This document shows, piece after piece, positions 15,491 through 23,141 of a stretch of DNA of 23,141 bases. The translations under genes and the position numbers were made by a program. Position 1 is the stretch's first letter. Every line of letters starts with the position of its first letter. The DNA is from Bdellovibrionota bacterium (lineage in GTDB: Bacteria > Bdellovibrionota > Bacteriovoracia > Bacteriovoracales > Bacteriovoracaceae): assembly GCA_030836365.1 (NCBI GenBank), contig JAURQB010000043.1, positions 1 to 23,141 of the forward strand. The letters run 5' to 3'. The notes beneath the pieces were generated by a model. It saw only the letters and a list, made by a program, of their open reading frames with translations, ran no database searches and was not told the DNA's origin.

Positions 15491-17314
15491 ATGAATAATT
15501 TGCCACTAAAAAACTTGGCGATCGTCGCCCACGTTGACCATGGAAAAACAACCTTAGTCGATGAAATTCTTAAACAATCTAATACGTTTGGCGAGCGTGA
15601 AGAAGTTCAAGACCGTGTGATGGACAGTGGGGATATTGAAAAAGAGCGTGGCATTACCATCAGTGCAAAAAATTGCGCTTTTATTTATAAAGATACTAAA
15701 TTTAATTTACTTGATACGCCAGGGCACGCGGATTTTGGCGGCGAAGTTGAGCGGTCACTTTTGATGGTCGATTCGGTTATTCTTTTGGTTGATGCTTCTG
15801 AAGGGCCTCTTCCTCAAACACGATTTGTTCTCACCAAAGCGATGGAGCAAGGGTGTAAGATAGCGGTTGTTATCAATAAAATTGACCGCCCTGACAGAAG
15901 AATTGATGAAGTTGTTGGTGAAGTAGAAGATCTTCTTTTAACCTTAGCGACGGAATTAGAGATTGATGATTTTGATTGTGATATTCCAATCTTTTATGCT
16001 TCCGCGAAAGAAGGGTACGCGATGACGTCAATGGATGATGAGCCCAAAGATCTAACTCCATTACTAGATTTTTTTACCACTGATTATCTACCGAACCCGA
16101 AAACTGAGGAGGGTAATGAGCTTAGACTTTTAGTCACAAACCTCACCTACTCAAGTTACCTTGGCCAGCAGGTAATTGGTCGAATTACAAAAGGAAAGGT
16201 CACAAGAAACGGACAGTTTGTTCACTGTGATATTGATGAAAAAAATAAGAAATTTAAAGTCACTAATATTCAAGTTTTTGACGCTCTTGGAACAAAAGAA
16301 GTGGAAGAAGCAAGTGCAGGCGAAATTGTTATTGTCTCTGGTTTAAGTGATGCAAAAATTGGTGACTCTCTTGTATCTCCTGAAGACGTAAATCCGCTTG
16401 AGCGAATCACTATTGACCCGCCAACAGTTTCCGTCACCGTATCGGTTAACACATCTCCTAACTCAGGCCAAGAAGGTGAATACTTAACATCTAGAAAGCT
16501 TGAAGAGTTTCTTCAAAATGCTTGTCGACATAACGTTGCGCTAAAATACGAAGAAACTGCTGACCCAAAAGAATTTAAACTCATGGGGAGAGGAGAGCTT
16601 CAACTTGCAATCGTCTTTGAAGAAATCAGAAGAGCAGGTTTTGAGCTGATGGTCGCGAGACCCCGTGTTCTTTTCAAGGAAATTGACGGACAAAAACATG
16701 AGCCATTTGAAATGGTGGTTTTGGATATACCTGAAAATGATGTTGGAATAATTACAGAATCACTATCAAAAAGAAAGGGAGTAATGGAGAGCCTAGGGCC
16801 ACTTGGGGAAGGGCGATCTCGAATTGAATTTAAAATTCCTTCTCGTGGCTTAATTGGCTACCGAGGGCAATTTCTCACGGATACTCGCGGTGAAGGAATT
16901 ATGAGTTCAAGGTTTCTAGGATACGAGCCATATGCAGGTGATTTATTGAGCCGAATAAATGGTGCAATCATTTCTGACCGTGCTGGAAAGTCGACTCCTT
17001 ATGCGCTATTTAATCTTCTCTCTACAGGAAGACAATTTATTCGCCCAACAGAAATTGTGTTTGAAGGCCAAGTTATTGGAGAGCATGCAAAACAAAATGA
17101 CATCAACGTTAACTGCGTTCGAGAAAAACATTTATCTTCTGTGCGAACCGCAGGTAAAGATGAAAATATTCAACTTCCACCGATTCAAGATATGACAGTT
17201 GATTATGCAATGAACTGGATTGATGATGATGAGTGGGTTTTAATCACGCCAACAAATGTTCGCGTCAGAAAGGTCGAGCTTCAAAAGAACCTCAGGTCTA
17301 CAATTAGAAAGTAA
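15491..17314 (+). CDS. typA: Ribosome-associated translational GTPase BipA/TypA
   Basis: 607 residues, the normal length. The GTPase motifs are intact: AHVDHGKT (13-20), T56 in RGITIS, DTPGH (75-79), NKID (129-132) and SAKEG (171-175). The EF-G-like beta-barrel and domains III/V follow, then the BipA-specific C-terminal domain with RGLIGYRGQFLTDTRGEG and the closing VRVRKVELQKNLR. It binds the 70S ribosome and assists 50S assembly and growth under cold or other stress. GAGAGAG sets the start. It is monocistronic, with an extended -10 promoter upstream and a hairpin terminator shared with the convergent recQ. Confidence 0.98.
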   Translation: MNNLPLKNLAIVAHVDHGKTTLVDEILKQSNTFGEREEVQDRVMDSGDIEKERGITISAKNCAFIYKDTKFNLLDTPGHADFGGEVERSLLMVDSVILLVDASEGPLPQTRFVLTKAMEQGCKIAVVINKIDRPDRRIDEVVGEVEDLLLTLATELEIDDFDCDIPIFYASAKEGYAMTSMDDEPKDLTPLLDFFTTDYLPNPKTEEGNELRLLVTNLTYSSYLGQQVIGRITKGKVTRNGQFVHCDIDEKNKKFKVTNIQVFDALGTKEVEEASAGEIVIVSGLSDAKIGDSLVSPEDVNPLERITIDPPTVSVTVSVNTSPNSGQEGEYLTSRKLEEFLQNACRHNVALKYEETADPKEFKLMGRGELQLAIVFEEIRRAGFELMVARPRVLFKEIDGQKHEPFEMVVLDIPENDVGIITESLSKRKGVMESLGPLGEGRSRIEFKIPSRGLIGYRGQFLTDTRGEGIMSSRFLGYEPYAGDLLSRINGAIISDRAGKSTPYALFNLLSTGRQFIRPTEIVFEGQVIGEHAKQNDINVNCVREKHLSSVRTAGKDENIQLPPIQDMTVDYAMNWIDDDEWVLITPTNVRVRKVELQKNLRSTIRK

Positions 17315-17322
17315 ACCAAACA

Positions 17323-17360
17323 CACAGGCTTTATTATTTAGATATCTAATAAAGCCTGTG
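17323..17360. terminator. Bidirectional hairpin between typA and recQ
   Basis: A perfect 14-bp stem, CACAGGCTTTATTA (17323-17336) with TAATAAAGCCTGTG (17347-17360), and a 10-base loop. T-rich sequence follows on the plus side, so it should stop typA transcripts. The recQ stop codon lies in the loop and one arm encodes the last residues of RecQ. The minus side lacks a T-run, so termination there is less certain. Confidence 0.75.
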
Positions 17361-19122
17361 CATACTTTTGAGCTTTTTTCGCCCCAAAACCATAAACATC
17401 CAGAAATGCAGCCTCACTCGTTGGCCTTATTTCAAGGATAGATTCAATCGTTTTGTCGGTAAAAACTTTATACGCCGGCACACGACTTTTCTTTGCTTGT
17501 TTACTTCTAAATTCGCGAAGCAAGTCTCGAAGCTCGTCCTCATTATAGTCGAGTAATCCAACATTCTCCTGGGTGCTACATTGAGAGATCGCCGCCTCTT
17601 TTTTCTTTCTTCTAATAGGTTTTATGGTCTCAACTTTTGACTGCTTCACTCGAAGGAAAATTTGAGCTTCCTCAATATTTTTTTCCTTGTTAATAATTAT
17701 TAACTGTCCATGATCACTAACTTCAATAACTCCATTGGCCATCAATTGAAAGATAAGCTCTTCAATCCCATGGCCTTTGGTTGAAAAATATAAATTGAGT
17801 TTAGAAAATAGTTTTTTCTCTCCGACATATTCACGCCACTCTTTGTAGGTGCGGCGCTGAGGAGATTTTAAGACGAGAGTTAAAAAGTTAAGAGCGTCCT
17901 CAGTGCAATCAACATAATACTCATCCTCAACTCGATCACAATTATCGCAACACTCACTTGCTTTTTCACTCCACAGCTCATCAAAGCCCATGAGTAGTAA
18001 TTTTCTTCGACACTGACGACTTTGAGCAAGGCCATAGAGATGATTCACTCCAAAAATTTCTCGTTGATAAATTTGATTATCCCCAGTTGCGGCCATATTC
18101 ATTAACAGCGCGCGATCCCGTCTTGAATAAAACATTAACGCTCTTGAAGGCAGGCCATCTCGTCCAGCGCGACCTATTTCTTGGTAGTAAGATTCAAGAT
18201 TTTTGGGTAAGTCCATGTGAACAACAAACCTTATATCAGAAACGTCAATTCCCATTCCGAAAGCAACAGTGGCCACCACTAGTCTTCCCGGTTTATCGGA
18301 AAACCATTGTTGAACTTGCTCTCTGCGGGCGTTAGAGAGCCCAGCGTGATATGCTTTAGTTTCAAAACCATGAGAGGTTAAAAATTGAGCAAACATCTCA
18401 ACCCGTTTTCTCGATAGGCAGTAAATGATACCGCGAGAATTGTTTGTGTAATGATTATTCACAAACTGAAGTAATTGAGAAGATTCATTTTCTTTTGGTT
18501 GGCACTCCAAATAAATATTGGGGCGATTAAAAGAATTGAGAAAAATACTCGCCTCTCGAATGCCCAAACTTGCGATAATATCTTTTCTCGTTTCAATTCC
18601 TGCTGTCGCGGTTAATGCCATAACCGGAACATCATCTAAAGCTGCGATGATTGATGAAATTTCTTGATATTCAGGTCTAAATTGATGCCCCCATTTAGAA
18701 ATACAATGAGACTCGTCAATTGCAATTAAACCAACATCAAGTTTTTTGATAAAATTTATGAAGCTAGGCTTTACGGCCGTTTCTGGAGCAACATAGAGGT
18801 ACTGACATTCACCGGAGAGCAAGTCATTCATCACCACTTTTTTATCATGATATTCAAGCGAGCTATTTAAATAATGGGCCCCAAGGCCCAGGTCTCTCAG
18901 TTTATCAACCTGATCTTTCATCAAACTAATAAGCGGTGAAATAATGATTCCTAATTTTTTAGATAAATAAATCGGTGCTTGATAGCAGAGACTTTTTCCT
19001 CCACCAGTAGGCATCAGAACAAGTGAATCATGTCCATTTATTGCGTTTTCAATAATCGCTTGTTGCTGTCCTCGAAAGCTCTCAATATTGAACGTTCTTT
19101 TTAGCTCTTTCCAGTTTTCCAA
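17338..19122 (-). CDS. recQ: ATP-dependent DNA helicase RecQ
   Basis: 594 residues, close to the E. coli length of 609. It unwinds DNA 3' to 5' in recombination and fork repair. Motif I is PTGGGKS (38-44), motif II DESH (136-139), the aromatic-rich loop runs to about 152, and motif VI is QEIGRAGRDG (314-323). The zinc site uses C371 with CCDNC (391-395), a spacing known from WRN-like RecQ proteins. A winged-helix region and a C-terminal HRDC domain (about 525-594) follow. The start is TTG 19122: TAA lies six bases upstream in frame, so no earlier start is possible, and the ribosome binding site is poor (GTGGG). It is the last gene of the five-gene minus-strand operon, 18 bases after the HD-GYP-like gene. 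Confidence 0.96.
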   Translation of the reverse strand: MENWKELKRTFNIESFRGQQQAIIENAINGHDSLVLMPTGGGKSLCYQAPIYLSKKLGIIISPLISLMKDQVDKLRDLGLGAHYLNSSLEYHDKKVVMNDLLSGECQYLYVAPETAVKPSFINFIKKLDVGLIAIDESHCISKWGHQFRPEYQEISSIIAALDDVPVMALTATAGIETRKDIIASLGIREASIFLNSFNRPNIYLECQPKENESSQLLQFVNNHYTNNSRGIIYCLSRKRVEMFAQFLTSHGFETKAYHAGLSNARREQVQQWFSDKPGRLVVATVAFGMGIDVSDIRFVVHMDLPKNLESYYQEIGRAGRDGLPSRALMFYSRRDRALLMNMAATGDNQIYQREIFGVNHLYGLAQSRQCRRKLLLMGFDELWSEKASECCDNCDRVEDEYYVDCTEDALNFLTLVLKSPQRRTYKEWREYVGEKKLFSKLNLYFSTKGHGIEELIFQLMANGVIEVSDHGQLIIINKEKNIEEAQIFLRVKQSKVETIKPIRRKKKEAAISQCSTQENVGLLDYNEDELRDLLREFRSKQAKKSRVPAYKVFTDKTIESILEIRPTSEAAFLDVYGFGAKKAQKYAQALLDI

Positions 19123-19140
19123 ATGTTAACCCACAAAATT

Positions 19141-20487
19141 TTAGTTCTCTTCCTTGAAAGTATCGACAATACCTTGTTTAAGAATATGGGCATATTTCTT
19201 ATACACGGAGGATTGATAACTTTCTTCTAACTCTTTTAGCATATTATCGAGAGAGCCGTCTGGAGGAAAATTTAAAAACAACTCAACAAAGTCATGAATC
19301 ACATCGAAAAATACCGATGGTTCAGAAAGTGTACCGGATTTTCGATCGGTGAAGCCAACACCGCTTGGAACGCCGTGGTGCTCCTTGACGATTTGAACCG
19401 CCTCTTGGGAGCTTCCCGGAAATTTTGCCAATAGTTCACTCGCCAATTTTGCATGATCTCTAATAAGGTGTTTTTTCTTTTCTTCAAAGTGACAATCAAG
19501 CCAGTCTTTTTTCGTATGAATTTCGGCCATCCCCTCTTCATCAAGAATAATATCGTGAAAATAAGCCGCATAAATAAATTGATCCAAATAAGCATCTTTC
19601 TTTTCTTCCATCATTTCAATAAATGGAAGAGAGATATAACAAAAAATTCCAATGAGATTAAGATGTTTATAGCTATAGCTAGTGGTGTGCTCCATACTCG
19701 CATAGATATATTCACCAATATTGTTTTTGGACTTCTTTAAATTCCCAATCATTTCCTCGGCCAAACAATTAATTAAACGGTAACTAATTTCGTTTGTTCC
19801 CAGTTCTGCAATGAGCTTTCTCGCCAACCGATAAACAGACTCTCCAGTTTGCATAATTTCAGAAAAATCATTAAAATCGATATTGATTTCTCTTCCAACT
19901 TGCTTCACTAAGTCTTTTGTAAACTGTATTCTATTTTGTTTTTCTAGAAATAAATTTTTAACTCCCTTTTCTTTCAACGCCCTTATCGCCTCAGTTCCAT
20001 CTCCAATATTTATTTTTTTTACGTATTGATCTTCTTTTCCTGGCCTTCTCATTCGAGTATATAAATCGAAATTTGTCTTATTGATAAGCTCAACAACTTC
20101 CATTTTCAATTCAAGATAAGATACCAACCCATCTGACTTTTCCGCACTTAAGCCCTGTTTGATCAAGTTCAATAATTCAGACATATTAAATTTATCAGGG
20201 AGAGCACCGACTAAAAATTCACTTTCAGATTCGATTTGACCGATTGAAATCAATTTGGAGTCAATATTACTACTACTAATTGCGTCTAAAAATCGAGCAG
20301 AAATCCCCTCATCTCCTCCGACAGTGTTTCGTGTAATAATGAGATCATAATCTCCCATGGAGATTTCTTTTATTGCTTCTTCTACGTTTGAAACATTTTT
20401 CACCTCGTCATCAAACTCATTTTGAATAGCATTTTTTATGAGGTTGGTTATATCGCGATTTGATTCAAATAAGAAAATTTTACGCAT
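19141..20487 (-). CDS. Pseudo-receiver protein with degenerate HD-GYP phosphohydrolase domain
   Basis: 448 residues, cytoplasmic. Residues 1-115 look like a response-regulator receiver, but the phosphoacceptor position carries R53 (DLIITRN) in place of Asp, so phosphorylation is unlikely. Residues 120-250 are unassigned. From about 265 an HD-type domain is seen: H275, H311-D312, H345, H370-H371 and D399 keep the metal ligands, while the GYP motif is altered to SGVGF (375-379). HD-GYP proteins degrade cyclic di-GMP; with this altered motif the activity may be lost or changed. A strong AGGAG precedes the ATG by 11 bases and overlaps the permease stop. Its place between an ABC exporter and recQ is unusual, and no partner kinase is adjacent. 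Confidence 0.82.
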   Translation of the reverse strand: MRKIFLFESNRDITNLIKNAIQNEFDDEVKNVSNVEEAIKEISMGDYDLIITRNTVGGDEGISARFLDAISSSNIDSKLISIGQIESESEFLVGALPDKFNMSELLNLIKQGLSAEKSDGLVSYLELKMEVVELINKTNFDLYTRMRRPGKEDQYVKKINIGDGTEAIRALKEKGVKNLFLEKQNRIQFTKDLVKQVGREINIDFNDFSEIMQTGESVYRLARKLIAELGTNEISYRLINCLAEEMIGNLKKSKNNIGEYIYASMEHTTSYSYKHLNLIGIFCYISLPFIEMMEEKKDAYLDQFIYAAYFHDIILDEEGMAEIHTKKDWLDCHFEEKKKHLIRDHAKLASELLAKFPGSSQEAVQIVKEHHGVPSGVGFTDRKSGTLSEPSVFFDVIHDFVELFLNFPPDGSLDNMLKELEESYQSSVYKKYAHILKQGIVDTFKEEN

Positions 20488-20501
20488 GTGCTGCTATTCT
20501 C

Positions 20502-21311
20502 CTAAAGCTCTTTTTTTCTAAAAATTAAAAGTAAAAACGCATATAAGAGACCAACTGAAAAAAGTGCGTGCCCCAACTCGTACCAAGGAGATGTTACTTC
20601 ATTTGTCTTAAATATTAGGTCACTTATTAAGCGATCAAGTTCACTCAAATGTGGAAAAAGCCCGTAGATCATGAGATTAAAACCTTTAAAAAAAGACATT
20701 TCATTAAAGAGTTCGGAAAACGCTTTTCCTCCATTCATCGCACCTGAAATATCAATCGCAATAAAAGCAACCATTGCCATCACAAAGGAGATTGTTTTTG
20801 AGCTAAAAAATGAAATTAAAACACTCAAGAGAATAATACTTAATATATAAAAGAACTTCACCGGAAGTGATAAGAAGAACTCAATATTCATCGGCCACGT
20901 GGCACCTCCGATGGTGAGGGCAAGGGCCGCAAAGATTAAAAGCAATATGTAAAAACCAAATACGATTATAGACGCCCCTAAAATTCGCCCTAGCAAATAC
21001 TCACTTCTCATAATCGGCAACGAGACAAGTTGCCCGAGAATTCCATCATCCTCATCTGACTTAACACAACCAATGCCAAATAAAATTGAAAGTAAACCAA
21101 TCCATTTGTTAATAAAAAATAAGAATACGTGAATTTTTTGAGAATTTAGGTCAAGTGGAATGCCTTCTTTTCCCACCATCGAAATAACAAAATCTACCCC
21201 AGTGGTGACAATCGCAAAAATAATAATATTGAGAAAAAATATAATCAGTAACGCTCTATTTCTCATTTCCTTTCTTACCGTGTCATTGATAACGAGTCCT
21301 AAATTAGACAT
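20502..21311 (-). CDS. ABC transporter permease (ABC-2 type)
   Basis: 269 residues from the ATG at 21311, with about six membrane helices. A longer frame to 21359 exists, but the inner start is preferred because it overlaps the ATPase stop by eight bases (ATGTCTAA) and begins MSNLGLVINDTVRKEMRNRAL, the usual start of ABC-2 permeases just before the first helix. An external region follows helix 1, then the cytosolic loop EDDGILGQLVSLPIMRSEYLLGR, in which the motif before Ser-Leu-Pro is typical of NosY/GldF-like permeases. It should pair with the preceding ATPase in the inner membrane. The exported substrate is not predictable. Third gene of the minus-strand operon. Confidence 0.9.
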   Translation of the reverse strand: MSNLGLVINDTVRKEMRNRALLIIFFLNIIIFAIVTTGVDFVISMVGKEGIPLDLNSQKIHVFLFFINKWIGLLSILFGIGCVKSDEDDGILGQLVSLPIMRSEYLLGRILGASIIVFGFYILLLIFAALALTIGGATWPMNIEFFLSLPVKFFYILSIILLSVLISFFSSKTISFVMAMVAFIAIDISGAMNGGKAFSELFNEMSFFKGFNLMIYGLFPHLSELDRLISDLIFKTNEVTSPWYELGHALFSVGLLYAFLLLIFRKKEL

Positions 21312-22077
21312 GCCTTTCTCCTTGAGCTTCACTTTGAACAATTTCTTGTTCATCAGCACTAATGTTTGTCTCGCCTTTTATTGTCTGATAGAAAAAGTCA
21401 TCAAGTCGTATATTTTTCAATAACTCCGATTTTTTTCCTTGAGCGTGACACACTCCTTTATTAATCACAGCAAACTCGTCGCAAATTTCTTCGACTTCAC
21501 TTAATATATGAGAGTTTAAAAAAACCGTTTTTCCTTGGTCTTTAAATTCTTTAATAATATTTTTAAGATCCTTAATCCCGATTGGATCAAGTCCACTAAA
21601 GGGCTCATCAAGAATTAAAATCGGCGCATCACTTAGAACTAAATTGGCAATACCAACACGTTGGCGTTGCCCCTTAGACATATCGCTTATTTTTTTATCC
21701 CGAATTTCAAGCAAATCTAATTTTTCAAGTGCTTTTTCAATTCGTGCCGGTATCTCATCTTTATTCACTCCCATCGCCTTCGCATAAAATTCTAAAACTG
21801 CAGTTGTTGTGTAAAATGAATAAAAATTAAACCGCTCAGGAATATAAGAAATAAGCTTTCTAGCGTCCACGCTTTTTACATTTTGACCTTCAACTTGAAG
21901 CTCCCCGCTGCTGAAATTTACAAGTCCCAGCATACATTTAATGAAAGTCGTTTTTCCGGCCCCATTAGGGCCAAGAAGTGCAAACACACTTCCCTTGGCT
22001 ACTTGTAAATTGAAATCATTTAGCGCTTTATTTAATCGGTAATGCTTCGTTATATTTCTTGCTTCGATGGCAAACAT
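21304..22077 (-). CDS. ABC transporter ATP-binding protein
   Basis: 257 residues with every nucleotide-binding element: Walker A GPNGAGKT (36-43), signature MSKGQ (133-137), Walker B ILILDEP (153-159) and the H-loop histidine in NSHILSE. The Q-loop position reads YIPE, with glutamate in place of glutamine, common in the CcmA/NatA-like subgroup that serves ABC-2 exporters. AGGAGA lies upstream. The gene starts one base after the thioesterase stop and overlaps the permease gene, so it is tightly coupled to both. Its C-terminal tail of about 40 residues is unlike other members and is acidic. It drives the neighbouring permease. The transported substrate is unknown. Confidence 0.95.
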   Translation of the reverse strand: MFAIEARNITKHYRLNKALNDFNLQVAKGSVFALLGPNGAGKTTFIKCMLGLVNFSSGELQVEGQNVKSVDARKLISYIPERFNFYSFYTTTAVLEFYAKAMGVNKDEIPARIEKALEKLDLLEIRDKKISDMSKGQRQRVGIANLVLSDAPILILDEPFSGLDPIGIKDLKNIIKEFKDQGKTVFLNSHILSEVEEICDEFAVINKGVCHAQGKKSELLKNIRLDDFFYQTIKGETNISADEQEIVQSEAQGERHV

Positions 22078-22078
22078 C

Positions 22079-22492
22079 TTAATTCTCTCCTTCTAGGCCT
22101 ACTTGCCGCCTAATTTTTATGGGGCGCCTGGTGGCATCAATGGCGACATAGGTAAATCTGCCTTCTGTTACTTTGATACGTTCATGCTCAAATTGCCGAC
22201 TCACGTAAACATCTACATCCACAGTCATTGACGTATTTCCGACTTTAATCGTCCGACAATAACAACAAATAACATCTCCAACGAGCACGGGTAATAAAAA
22301 CTCCATGGCGTCCACCGCTACCGTCACGGTTTTTTGCCCGGTTTGTTTTCGGGTATAGATTCCACCGGCGATGTCCATTTGCGATAAAACCCATCCGCCA
22401 AAAATATCGCCGTGAGGGTTCGTATCTTTTGGCATGGCCAAGGTCCTAATCGTCAACTCCCCTGCGGGCGCATTTTCTGTTTTTTCAGACAT
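22079..22492 (-). CDS. yciA: Acyl-CoA thioesterase, YciA type
   Basis: 137 residues, a single hotdog fold. It hydrolyses acyl-CoA esters to free acid and CoA in the cytoplasm. The YciA signature is strong: MPKDTNPHGDIFGGWVLSQM (20-39) followed by D40, aligning with the catalytic aspartate of the family. VTVAVDAMEFLLPVLVGDVI follows (57-76), then a TEGRFTYVAID strand near the end. GGAG lies eight bases before the ATG. It is the first gene of a five-gene minus-strand operon, whose promoter must lie in 22493-22579, back to back with the cytochrome lipoprotein promoter. No confident -35/-10 pair was found for it. Confidence 0.94.
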   Translation of the reverse strand: MSEKTENAPAGELTIRTLAMPKDTNPHGDIFGGWVLSQMDIAGGIYTRKQTGQKTVTVAVDAMEFLLPVLVGDVICCYCRTIKVGNTSMTVDVDVYVSRQFEHERIKVTEGRFTYVAIDATRRPIKIRRQVGLEGEN

Positions 22493-22544
22493 GAAAAGTA
22501 CTCCAAATGAATAAGTTCACTAACATTTGTTTATTGTCTCACTC

Positions 22545-22573
22545 TTGAGCAATTTTTTAAACTCTCTTATAAT
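22545..22573 (+). promoter_or_regulatory. Consensus promoter of the cytochrome lipoprotein, leaderless geometry
   Basis: TTGAGC (22545-22550), exactly 17 bases, TATAAT (22568-22573), then six bases and ATG 22580. The sequence from the -10 to ATGA is nearly identical to that of alkB. No ribosome binding site is present. It lies in the divergent spacer shared with yciA. Confidence 0.75.
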
Positions 22574-22579
22574 AAATTG

Positions 22580-22954
22580 ATGAAACTATTTTTAATGCTT
22601 ACCCTACTCAGCTTTTTTGCCTCTTGCTTTCAACAATCCAACTCTGACACATCAGATGGCGTTAAAGTTAGTGCTGGTCAAAATGAAACATTTGTCTCTG
22701 CCTTCAATGTTTTGGTAACAAGATGTATTGATTGTCATACAGGCGATCACAATGACTGGGCAGAGCTAACAACAGAAACTCAATGGGCCGGACTTAGTGA
22801 CATTACCCCCGGCAATTCTGATAACTCACTTTTAGTCGAGAGAATTCACGGTTGTGGCGCGATTGATACAGGCAACCAGATGCCCAAAGGTGCCGAGCGA
22901 CTAACGGCAGATGAGTGTAAAAAAATCACCGACTGGATCGATTCCCTCGATTAG
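22580..22954 (+). CDS. Small c-type cytochrome lipoprotein
   Basis: 124 residues from ATG 22580. The TTG at 22577 is in frame but is displaced by the leaderless promoter geometry. A hydrophobic leader ends in a lipobox FFASC (C16), so the mature protein is anchored to a membrane facing the periplasm or surface. C49-I-D-C52-H53 is a single covalent heme-binding motif, and M101 in QMPKG is a probable sixth heme ligand. C92 and C113 may form a disulfide. The layout resembles the short cytochrome c domains of secreted delta-proteobacterial and planctomycete proteins. Electron transfer is the likely role, with an unknown partner. No other cytochrome gene is adjacent. Confidence 0.85.
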   Translation: MKLFLMLTLLSFFASCFQQSNSDTSDGVKVSAGQNETFVSAFNVLVTRCIDCHTGDHNDWAELTTETQWAGLSDITPGNSDNSLLVERIHGCGAIDTGNQMPKGAERLTADECKKITDWIDSLD

Positions 22955-23037
22955 CAACAAATATGCCATTTAAGTTCAATCATTAAGTGTGCCAAATTAT
23001 TTGAGATATAAAATTAAAAATCCATGCCACTTTAATC

Positions 23038-23046
23038 TGCTAAAAT
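23038..23046 (+). promoter_or_regulatory. Extended -10 promoter of the last gene, leaderless geometry
   Basis: TGC plus TAAAAT (23041-23046), then six bases and ATG 23053. The -35 region is weak (AAATCC at 17 bases) and no Shine-Dalgarno sequence is seen. Confidence 0.5.
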
Positions 23047-23052
23047 GCCCTG

Positions 23053-23141
23053 ATGGCGTTGAATGTGAAACCCTATTATCCGTTTGATCACCCAACTTCC
23101 ATTATGGGAGTTAGTGAGCTCATTGAGCACATATCAAGGCC
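23053..23141 (+). CDS. Start of a protein, possibly exonuclease VII large subunit (3' end outside window)
   Basis: 29 codons and two bases are visible. The segment SIMGVSELIEHISR resembles the VSEL...I start of XseA, which opens the OB-fold DNA-binding domain of exonuclease VII. This is too short for certainty, and an unrelated protein is possible. The start is chosen because a TGC-TAAAAT -10 ends six bases upstream, as in three other genes of the window. Confidence 0.4.
   Translation, partial: MALNVKPYYPFDHPTSIMGVSELIEHISR

Noticed and set aside
15873..16452. Antisense open frames within typA
   Set aside because: They are shadows of a highly conserved gene, with no start signals or recognisable products.
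17927..17950. Apparent loss of a RecQ zinc ligand (CCDNC in place of CxxCxxC)
   Set aside because: Adjacent cysteines in CCDNC occur in WRN-type RecQ proteins, and four cysteines remain, so the zinc site is probably intact.
21312..21359. Longer permease start 16 codons upstream
   Set aside because: It would lie deep in the ATPase gene; the inner ATG has the typical eight-base overlap and a better ribosome binding site.
1..23141. CRISPR array, tRNA/rRNA, insertion sequence, prophage or defence genes
   Set aside because: No spaced short repeats, cloverleaf structures, transposase or integrase motifs, or flanking inverted repeats were seen by eye; a tRNAscan or HMM search could still find something subtle.

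Overview
The window is an AT-rich bacterial chromosome segment with dense genes, short spacers and many proteins rich in Lys, Asn, Ile and Ser. Large Cys-rich secreted lipoproteins, a CpaF-type secretion ATPase, an AlkB-type hydroxylase, degenerate HD-GYP signalling and a two-gene ALDH16-like arrangement together suggest a Bdellovibrionota (Bacteriovorax-like) or other delta-proteobacterial-grade organism. That is an inference from gene content; no rRNA or tRNA gene was recognised.

Layout. (1) 1-1433: the 3' end of an aldehyde dehydrogenase, overlapped by a short pseudo-aldehyde dehydrogenase that has only the NAD-binding half. (2) 1680-7265: a giant Cys-rich surface lipoprotein with a LamG-like domain and a tandemly duplicated block of about 440 residues. 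Its frame is cut by one in-frame TAA straight after a nine-glycine tract, and the Cys-rich coding continues in the same frame behind it. (3) 7332-11610: a cluster of unknowns around a short orphan CpaF ATPase. It holds a 564-residue acidic protein, a divergent pair of small genes on the minus strand, and a 237-residue protein coupled by ATGA overlap to the ATPase. (4) 11695-14851: glutathione peroxidase, a CTP-dependent lipid kinase-like membrane protein, an alpha/beta hydrolase and an AlkB-type di-iron membrane hydroxylase. (5) 14943-17314: a small secreted protein and the ribosome-associated GTPase BipA/TypA. (6) 22492-17338, minus strand: a compact five-gene operon in the order acyl-CoA thioesterase (YciA), ABC ATPase, ABC permease, pseudo-receiver/HD-GYP protein, RecQ helicase. 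(7) 22580-23141: a heme-binding lipoprotein and the first 29 codons of a possible exonuclease VII large subunit.

The most striking signal is regulatory. Four genes (gpx, alkB, the cytochrome lipoprotein and the last partial gene) lack a Shine-Dalgarno sequence and have a -10 hexamer ending exactly six bases before ATG. This is the geometry of leaderless mRNAs. In two of them a TTG directly in front of the ATG could be mistaken for the start. Other genes, such as bipA, the 564-residue gene and most of the minus-strand operon, have ordinary ribosome binding sites, so two initiation modes seem to coexist.

No CRISPR array, insertion sequence, prophage gene or recognisable defence system was found. 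The best candidate for an undescribed system is the orphan CpaF locus, but its function cannot be read from the sequence.
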